From assembly GCA_001566295.1 (NCBI GenBank), contig KQ964256.1:62001-126000 (forward strand): 64,000 nucleotides of DNA, given 5' to 3'. Position 1 is the stretch's first letter; each line of letters starts with the position of its first letter. This DNA is from Microdochium bolleyi (lineage: Eukaryota > Ascomycota > Sordariomycetes > Xylariales > Microdochiaceae). A program made the position numbers and the translations under genes. Shown here one piece after another: positions 57,584 to 64,000 of the stretch. Below the pieces are notes generated by a model, which made no database searches, was not told the origin of the DNA, and saw only the letters and a list, made by a program, of their open reading frames with translations.

Positions 57584-58303
57584 GTGAGCTAGGCAGATGG
57601 GGTCTGCCCTGTCGCTTGCACCCGATGATTGCATCATACCGTCAGCCGCGTGCGAGGGATAGGCGCAGTCAAGATGCACGTGGCTCTTTTCTCTGATGGT
57701 GTTGTGCTGCAGGACTTGACTGTTGCGGACTGTCGGCAGGTCCATAAAGTCCGGGACGTGAGACCCTTTCATGCAAGCTGCTCACACGCGTCCACCCCAA
57801 CCTGCCTTAAGACCGGGGGCGCAATGAAGCCCATGCGAGCGGGCCTTAAGCGCTGGCTTATCTCCGTGCACAGCCTAGCTTCCTGCAGCCTGCTCACAAT
57901 CCAGGGGTCCTGTCGAGCCCTGCAAGGGTTCCTCCTCGCCGTATTCTCGGATCTCGCTTGGCTTGGCGCTGCAGGTTGCTCACAGGGCGGGCTTAAGACG
58001 GGACCATCGTGTCATTCTCCATCATACGGTGTAATTGCGCATAGATATTGTGTGCATCACGCGAGTATTGGAGCCAGCTATAATGAATTATAGAATGAAC
58101 ATAAAAGGGCCGCACATCCAGATAACAAAATGCTAAATCAGACACCGACATCATCCACTACAACACAGAAGACAACAGCAACAACAACAGCAACAACAAC
58201 AGCAACAACATCACAGCAAAATAGCGATATCACACGATCAATCAACAACAACGACGACGATCAACATTCACCAAACACCATCTCTCTGCAACAACTACTC
58301 AAC
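57584..58303. other. Intergenic with CAA repeat and promoter of the SDR gene
   Basis: Divergent region between the bZIP-like and SDR genes. A TATA-like CATAAAAG is at 58100-58107. A CAA/CAG-rich microsatellite lies at 58173-58210 and is probably in the 5' leader. Confidence 0.6.
58173..58210. repeat. CAA/CAG microsatellite
   Basis: Imperfect trinucleotide repeat of about a dozen units, in frame with the SDR open frame but probably untranslated. Confidence 0.85.
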
Positions 58304-59278
58304 ATGTTCTTCTCAGCCCCCAAATTCCACCCAGACTCTCTCCCAGATCTCTCTGGCAAGACCTACATCGTTACCGGCGCCACCTCAGGAATCGGGTACC
58401 ACACCGCCGCGCGCCTTGCCTCTCACAGCGCGCACGTCTACATCTGTGCGCGGTCGCAGTCCAAGGGCGAGACCACAGCGGAGAACATCAAGACTCTATA
58501 CCCCGGCTCAAAGATCAGCATCCTGACAATGGACCACGCGGACCTCTCCAGCGTCGTTGCAGCAGCAAAGAGCTTCCTCTCCCGGGAGTCTGAGCTCCAC
58601 GGGCTCGTCAACAATGCCGGCATCATGGCGACGCCGTACGTGATTACCAAGGACGGGTACGAGGAGCAGTGGCAGACGAATCATCTCGCACACTGGGTCT
58701 TCACGCGGCACCTGCTGCCCGTCCTGCAAAGGACAGCGGAGGCAAGCTCGGCCACGCCGGGTGCCGTCCGGATCGTCAATTTGTCGTCGTCGGGCCATTG
58801 GGGCGCGCCGACGGGCGGCATCAATCTGGAGGACACGTCCCTCGGCGCGGCCAGCATGGGCATGACGCGGTACGGGCAGAGCAAGCTTGCCAACATCCTG
58901 CACGCCAGGGTCCTCAACGAGATCTACGGGCCCGGAGGCAGCGCGTCTGGCGGCAAGGGCGACATCTGGGTGTCCACCGTGCACCCCGGCCTCGTGTTCA
59001 CCAACCTCGACCAGAAAGCCACGACGTTCCCCGGTCCCGCCGTGCTGGCGCTCAAGCTGTTCATGACGCTGGGTGCTGGCGTTGATGCCGACACGGGCGC
59101 GTGGACGAGCCTGTACTGTGTGGCCGGACAGCAGATGACGCGCGAGGAGAGCGGGACGTACTTTGAGCGGATTGCGAAGCCTGGTTGCGAGAACGGATAT
59201 GCAAAGGACATTGAGCTCGCGAGAAGGGTGGAGGCGTGGACGGAGACGGAGATGAGAAAGGGCGGATGGGTTGCTTAG
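58304..59278 (+). CDS. Short-chain dehydrogenase/reductase
   Basis: NAD(P)-dependent oxidoreductase of 324 residues (start MFFSAPKFHPD). Rossmann cofactor motif TYIVTGATSGIGYHTAARL near residue 20, NNAGIM, the catalytic Ser in NLSSSGHWG and YGQSKLANI (Y-x3-K) give the complete classical SDR set. The HLAHWVFTRHLLP segment and EESGTYFERIAKPG near the end resemble retinol-dehydrogenase/WW-type SDRs of fungi. An in-frame ATG at 58130 would add 58 Thr/Gln-rich residues from the CAA repeat; the later ATG fits the family length and sits after a typical fungal leader. Substrate unknown. Confidence 0.9.
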   Translation: MFFSAPKFHPDSLPDLSGKTYIVTGATSGIGYHTAARLASHSAHVYICARSQSKGETTAENIKTLYPGSKISILTMDHADLSSVVAAAKSFLSRESELHGLVNNAGIMATPYVITKDGYEEQWQTNHLAHWVFTRHLLPVLQRTAEASSATPGAVRIVNLSSSGHWGAPTGGINLEDTSLGAASMGMTRYGQSKLANILHARVLNEIYGPGGSASGGKGDIWVSTVHPGLVFTNLDQKATTFPGPAVLALKLFMTLGAGVDADTGAWTSLYCVAGQQMTREESGTYFERIAKPGCENGYAKDIELARRVEAWTETEMRKGGWVA

Positions 59279-60455
59279 TGCCTTCGCGAGATGTATAATC
59301 CTGGACCGGAGGGGAAGAAGGGAGCTGGCTTGATTTGCAATAACTAGACCATATAGACTTTGTATTTTCATGGGCGTTAGCTTAGCATAATCTGGCATGT
59401 GTTGTTTTAGTATGACGTAAACCGAATCAATGAAGAGGTGCCATTTTATGCTTGGATGGGACACGCTCCCAGGTATAAAAGGCGTCGGTCGGGGTGCTTG
59501 CTCCGAGACGTGCCAATGTTCATTTCCTAATCTTCAAACACACTGATGTTGTACAGTGTTGTCTCGGTCTGTTGGGGCTCCGGAGACGGAGGATACGTTC
59601 CTGGTATTCCATGTCGAAGATTATTTATTTTAAAAGCAGTCAGAGTCTGGCCGAGCTTGGCGAATGCTGATTGAGGCACAGCCCCTGGCAAGCCAGCATG
59701 GTGAAAGCCGCCACGCTGCTGTTGGACATTATCTGATCAGCACGTATGAGTCCATGCAGCCGCCATTCCGCAGTAAATTGAGTTTATTATAGAAAGGACC
59801 TTTCATAATGCAGTCACGGATGTCCCTATCTCCGGCTCCTCTGCTCTGCTCCACAACACATTTGTGCGGCAGAGTAACTTAGGATACTGGATGGATTTAC
59901 TGATCTGCAACTCATGTTTTGGACCAGCAGGTATTTGGCGCACATGACGCGCTCAAAACCTAGCAGACCACAAAGCTTACCTTTACGTGCGCCTAGGTGC
60001 GCCACCCGCGGGGCATGACTCGGTGCCTTAAAGACGCGGCCGCATCGGGAGATCCCGAGACATGGCTAAGTTTAAACACCGGGCTAAGAGTGCAAGGCCA
60101 CGCTTATCGTCCCTGGGGATAACTAGAGGTCTATTAGATGCTCAGATCACATAGCCTGTCAGTATTCTGGCTGCTTGGCAACCCCGTCTAGACTGGGCCG
60201 GACCATACTCTGGACACTGAATAGAGTTGCGGGGGCGGGCGAGACGCAGTGAGTGGCATCGCCTCCGATCACAGATGGCATTGCAAACCCGGGGAAGCCG
60301 ATCCCATCAGCCACTCGCCTTGGATATAAAGATACCATGACGATACCCTCTCCCTAGGCTCTTTGTTTCCTCGCAACCATCACCATCAGCATCTTTTGTA
60401 GTCATATTGACCACTAGTCTCTCTTTCAAAGACCAAAAGGCCCGCTTCCACCACA
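59279..60455. other. Intergenic, 1.2 kb
   Basis: Between the SDR and GLEYA genes. A TATA-like TATAAAAG at 59474-59481 has no long open frame behind it. A second TATA-like GATATAAA at 60323-60330 is suitably placed for the GLEYA gene. Confidence 0.5.
60324..60330 (+). promoter_or_regulatory. TATA-like box of the GLEYA gene
   Basis: ATATAAA about 125 bases before the ATG at 60456. Confidence 0.55.
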
Positions 60456-61904
60456 ATGCGCGCCTCCACATTCCTTGCCGCAGTTCTGCCCGTTGGCATC
60501 TCTGCTCTGCCCGCTCCTCCCGCGGCGGCACTCGAAGAGCGCCAGCTGATCAACAACATTCTTTGCACCCCGTACTCCCTGATTGTCAACAATCTCCTGG
60601 TCGACCCGGCCCTCATCCCTTTCTGTGGCAGATACGTCAAGGTTCCCACCACCACCGTGACCAGGGCTGCTGCTGCCCCCTTGACCATCACCTCGGCCGT
60701 GACCGTCACCGGCCCAGGGGCTGTGACCGTCATCAGCACGAACACTATCACTGTGCCCGCTGTCCCTGCTACCGTCACGAGCACCATCACCTCAACCCTG
60801 ACCACCTTCTCGGGCACCACCCAGGCTACCTGCCTCACCAGCGCCTATGCCGCTCCAGTCCGGGCTAATGCCAAGCGTGCCGAAGAGCTCGAGCGCCGCC
60901 AGCTTCTAGGTGGGATTCTGGGCAACATTGTGGGCCCCGCACCTACCCAGACTCCTGCTCCGAGCACAAACGTTGTTCTCTCTGCTGCTCCCGGTCCTAT
61001 CGCAGGCGTGAGCATCGGCATTTCCGGCCCGAGTCCTGTGGCCATTCCCGGTGTTTCTGGCTCGTCCAATGTCCCCCGCCCGACCTACATCCCTCTCTCC
61101 ATCCCGGATGTCACCGTCTCCATCATCTGCGGCTGCGCGGCCCCGACCTCGACCATCACTGCTGGTGGCGCCGCTGCGAACACAGTCACCGCCCTAGCGA
61201 CCACCACCGTCAACCCTCGCGCCGGCACCGTGACCTCGGTTCGCACCGTCACTTACACTCCTCCTGCCGGCAACCCCCTCACTGTCACGAGCACTGTTAC
61301 TACCACCGTCGCCGCTCTGGCCACCGCCATCGTGCCCAATGGCAATGGCCTGCCCTACAAGAAGTTTGCCAGCAACTTTAACGCATACCTGAAGGATTCT
61401 GGCTTCAACGCCAACTACTTCAAGGGCCGCAGCGTCGACTGGACCGGCACCACGAAGACCCTCAACTACGCCACCCCTTTCTGGCCGAGCATGGAGGTCG
61501 ACGAGACCCTGCAGCTCGACCAGGCCTCTGCTTGGGACGCCTCTCAGGCTGCCCTGCTCTTCCAGGGCTTCTTCTTCGCGCCTCAGACTGGCACCTACAC
61601 CTTCACAGTCCCATCCTCGGGCAATGACAACTTCGCTGAGCTCTGGGTGGGTTCTCCGGCGCTGTCCTGGAACGACCAGAATGCCGCCTTCAAGGCGATC
61701 CGCGGCGCTGAGAGCTCGTCTCCCGACGGCGTCTTCAGTGTGACCATGAACAAGGGCGATGCGACGCCGTTCAGCTACCTGTGGGCCAACGGCGGTGGCG
61801 CTGGCCGCAGCGCCTTCAGCATCCTCCTGCCTGACGGCAGCCAGCCGACCGACATCTCGAACCTGTTCGTGCAACCCTGCAACAACCAGGTGTTCCAGGG
61901 GTAA
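60456..61904 (+). CDS. Secreted GLEYA-type adhesin
   Basis: Intronless, 482 residues. A signal peptide (MRASTFLAAVLPVGISALP) leads into a Thr/Val-rich stalk containing two related units. Each starts with a dibasic or Glu-Arg site, LEERQLINNIL near residue 25 and LERRQLLGGIL near residue 144, and continues as a TVT-rich stretch with a Cys pair. The C-terminal 180 residues form a GLEYA domain (GFFFAPQTGTYTFTVPSSGNDNFAELWVG), a lectin-like fold used by fungal adhesins to bind sugars. LEERQ and KRAEELERRQ look like kexin-processing sites. No C-terminal GPI signal is evident. Predicted wall or extracellular adhesion role; ligand unknown. Confidence 0.85.
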   Translation: MRASTFLAAVLPVGISALPAPPAAALEERQLINNILCTPYSLIVNNLLVDPALIPFCGRYVKVPTTTVTRAAAAPLTITSAVTVTGPGAVTVISTNTITVPAVPATVTSTITSTLTTFSGTTQATCLTSAYAAPVRANAKRAEELERRQLLGGILGNIVGPAPTQTPAPSTNVVLSAAPGPIAGVSIGISGPSPVAIPGVSGSSNVPRPTYIPLSIPDVTVSIICGCAAPTSTITAGGAAANTVTALATTTVNPRAGTVTSVRTVTYTPPAGNPLTVTSTVTTTVAALATAIVPNGNGLPYKKFASNFNAYLKDSGFNANYFKGRSVDWTGTTKTLNYATPFWPSMEVDETLQLDQASAWDASQAALLFQGFFFAPQTGTYTFTVPSSGNDNFAELWVGSPALSWNDQNAAFKAIRGAESSSPDGVFSVTMNKGDATPFSYLWANGGGAGRSAFSILLPDGSQPTDISNLFVQPCNNQVFQG

Positions 61905-62184
61905 ACCTTCGAGTGGCGATAGGCGATGGGAATAGACTTGGGGAACATCAGCGAGCATCAATGGCACATTTCGCCTGAACTATCATTTACAACTAACCAG
62001 CATATAGATCATCCTTCTTCACTTCTCTTCTCGTCAATCCCTAGGCACAAGCTTAGCCATAAATACCAACCGATGCTGACTTCATTAACATGAAATACGG
62101 TGAACCGAATTGCTATGCACCCCCTCTGATGTACCATCTCGCTGTGGCCGCCCAGAGTTTGTGGTCCATAATACCTTCGTGCAC
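61905..62184. other. Short intergenic gap between convergent genes
   Basis: 280 bases between two convergent 3' ends; presumably terminators. No hairpin recognised. Confidence 0.5.
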
Positions 62185-62811
62185 CTAAACACCAGCCTCA
62201 TGTCTACCAAGATTGACTGGCTGATACCCATCCTTGGGCTTCATCTTCCCCAGCCCACTTCCGTACTGCGGCGGCTCAAAACCAACTCGCGGCCCCTTCT
62301 CCTTCGACCTGCACTCCTCCATCACAGCCGCCACCCTGCGCGTCTTCTCCCTCGCCTGGCTCCGTCTGCGCCGGACGCAGCACCAGATGATTGACCCGAG
62401 CGCCAAGATGACAGCCAGCGCAGCCCCGACAGAGATTCCCACGATCTGATTCCGCGAGAGCCACACCGGCGCCGTCTCCCCCGACGGGCCCAAACGCAGC
62501 GTCGCCTCGGGCACGAAACCGTTCTTGCTCCAGCACTGCCTGATCTCGGCGAATGTGGTCTCGCCCGTGCCGCACCAAAGCATGCAGGGGGGCGCGTACT
62601 GCATGGGAAAGCCGAACTGCCCGCAGCACGCGGCCATGGGCGCAAAGGCCGTGTCATTGCCCGCGATGCCGACAAAGTTGCTGTCGAAGCCGAGGGGCTG
62701 CTCGACAGGGATCGCCATGGCCCAGCCGCCATTGACGCAGATCTGCTCGGCCTCGGTGGCGTTGTGGTTCACGGTGTAGACGCCCGAGGGGTGAGTGACT
62801 TCGAGTCCCAT
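62185..62811 (-). CDS. Single-pass membrane protein with Cys-rich ectodomain
   Basis: 208 residues from ATG at 62811. The N-terminal half has several cysteines (EQICVNGG, MAACCGQFGFP, APPCMLWCGTGE, IRQCWSKNGF). A single helix follows (IVGISVGAALAVILALGSIIWCCV). The tail is basic and soluble (RRRRSQAREKTRRV, ending PVNLGRHEAGV). No signal peptide is visible from this start. The frame is open upstream without ATG, so a spliced upstream exon carrying the signal peptide is possible. Fungal proteins of this build are common; no function is established. Confidence 0.6.
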   Translation of the reverse strand: MGLEVTHPSGVYTVNHNATEAEQICVNGGWAMAIPVEQPLGFDSNFVGIAGNDTAFAPMAACCGQFGFPMQYAPPCMLWCGTGETTFAEIRQCWSKNGFVPEATLRLGPSGETAPVWLSRNQIVGISVGAALAVILALGSIIWCCVRRRRSQAREKTRRVAAVMEECRSKEKGPRVGFEPPQYGSGLGKMKPKDGYQPVNLGRHEAGV

Positions 62812-64000
62812 GGTTGCGGTATTGGTGTCGTTGTGCCCGAGTTCGGAATGGAAGCATGGTTGGTTTTGAAGGGTCGGTTCTGCTGTGGCGTGGTTCGTGC
62901 TTATAGTGCACAGGATTATCACGGAGATTGGAGTTGGAATTATTTTGAGCACTCTTAGGAGCCGTGGGCTGTGATTATATACATGCCCAGCGACATGAGA
63001 TATGATACAGCTTATAGGTTCCCAATCCGTCGAATTCTGTGTCCTCTTGATGCAGTGGCAACGAGCCTCGCACTCGGCCCACAACAGCCTCAGCACCCTC
63101 ACGATGCAAGAATCATGGTACCCACCACCCAGGCAGCAGTTCAGAGTGTTCTTCTAATTGTATAAACGACGCTATCCGCAATCCTTGATCCACCGCACAG
63201 GGTGCCATGCCCCTGTCACAACATGGGGCTGAGTGTTGTCCGAACAACGCCCTGGCGTTTTCTATCCTCCGGCCCATATATAGCTACCCGTCGGACGTTG
63301 TGTCCAATTGAAATATTGTTGTCAATAGACTAGTTCTATTTAGAACTGCACGCTCAGTGCCGGGGACTGTTGTTGAACGTCCGTCGTCCCATGGCCGTCC
63401 TGGGCCAGGGAGGCGAAAATGGCTGCCTGTTGGGCATTGCAATCGACTGGATCATTTTTATCAACAGAGCAATCCCATGACCTGCGATGGTGTATTCTTC
63501 ACAAGTGGTGCTCCAAAAGGAAATTGCTGGTTTGCTCCCTGGACGTGATCAATCATGAGGAAAAGAATGATCAGTTTTGGACGGTGTAGGTCAGAATAGA
63601 CAAGGTGGATGCACCTAATCGGCATGACGGGCTTCTCACAGCTCTAAATGATCGATCATTCATACACATGGATTGTCCACTCGAAATGCCACAAACCACA
63701 GAAACCCCATTGCTCCAAGCTCACTCTTGCGGGGGAAAAAAATAGGTCACTACAACAATAGCTCTGCCAGCCACCATCCCAACCGAATTTCTCTCGCTCC
63801 TGCATGCCCATTGCCCATATCACAAGCTGAATCCCCCATATCTTTCAACTATGTCACACCCTCTCCCACAGCACCCACCGCCGGCCCAGCAGAGCCCAGC
63901 GGCTCAGCAGAAACAACCCCAGGCTTACCCCGAGCACACCACAGCAGAGCCCGATCATCGCCATCCCGCTGACGCTCTCCAGCAGTGCCCCGCCCATCGG
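62812..64000. other. Intergenic to the window end, 1.2 kb
   Basis: Only short open frames on both strands, without family-like sequence. A gene could begin beyond the right edge. Confidence 0.45.

Noticed and set aside
58130..58303. Longer N-terminus of the SDR
   Set aside because: It would encode a Thr/Gln-rich run from the CAA repeat; the family starts near the later ATG.
58508..59464. Minus-strand open frame of 318 codons
   Set aside because: Antisense to the SDR gene; no motif.

Overview
The window looks like nuclear DNA of a filamentous ascomycete (Pezizomycotina, probably Sordariomycetes). Genes are split by short introns (about 55-125 bases, GT..AG). Coding regions are GC-rich. The families present are typical of such fungi: HET-domain proteins, a Pth11-like receptor, a CFEM-like protein, a GLEYA adhesin, a DUF3425 bZIP protein, a Zn(II)2Cys6 regulator and anion:cation-symporter MFS carriers. 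The species cannot be read from the sequence. I recognise no rRNA, tRNA, CRISPR array or intact transposon.

Layout. 1-11.9 kb: a 5'-truncated P450, a Cys-rich membrane protein (minus), a Pth11-like seven-helix receptor (minus), a complete six-exon P450 and a ferric reductase. 12.3-18 kb: a single-exon HET protein, a small secreted protein and a fructosamine-kinase-like gene. 19-26.3 kb: a large Zn(II)2Cys6 regulator, an acidic F-box-like protein and two adjacent RNase-H-fold-like genes that have both lost a catalytic position. 26.3-30.9 kb: a DUF1446/AtuA-like gene divergent from an MFS transporter. 32-37.3 kb: a tiny Cys-rich secreted protein, an unknown nuclear-type protein and an amino-acid permease. 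37.3-45 kb: gene-poor DNA around a second MFS transporter. 45.1-52.3 kb: two head-to-head genes that both carry the MACPF/perforin signature spacing, one fused to a bulb-type (mannose) lectin domain. 54-57.6 kb: a second HET protein and a degenerate bZIP/DUF3425 protein. 58.3-64 kb: an SDR, a GLEYA adhesin and a single-pass membrane protein.

The most notable system is the divergent MACPF-like/B-lectin plus MACPF pair sharing a 0.9-kb promoter region. It is a candidate two-component pore-forming module, with a HET-domain gene 1.7 kb beyond it. The tandem degenerate RNase-H pair is the second most unusual locus. Exon boundaries are read by eye from GT/AG sites, frame continuity and family resemblance. 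No expression or database evidence was available, and family names rest on recognised motifs.
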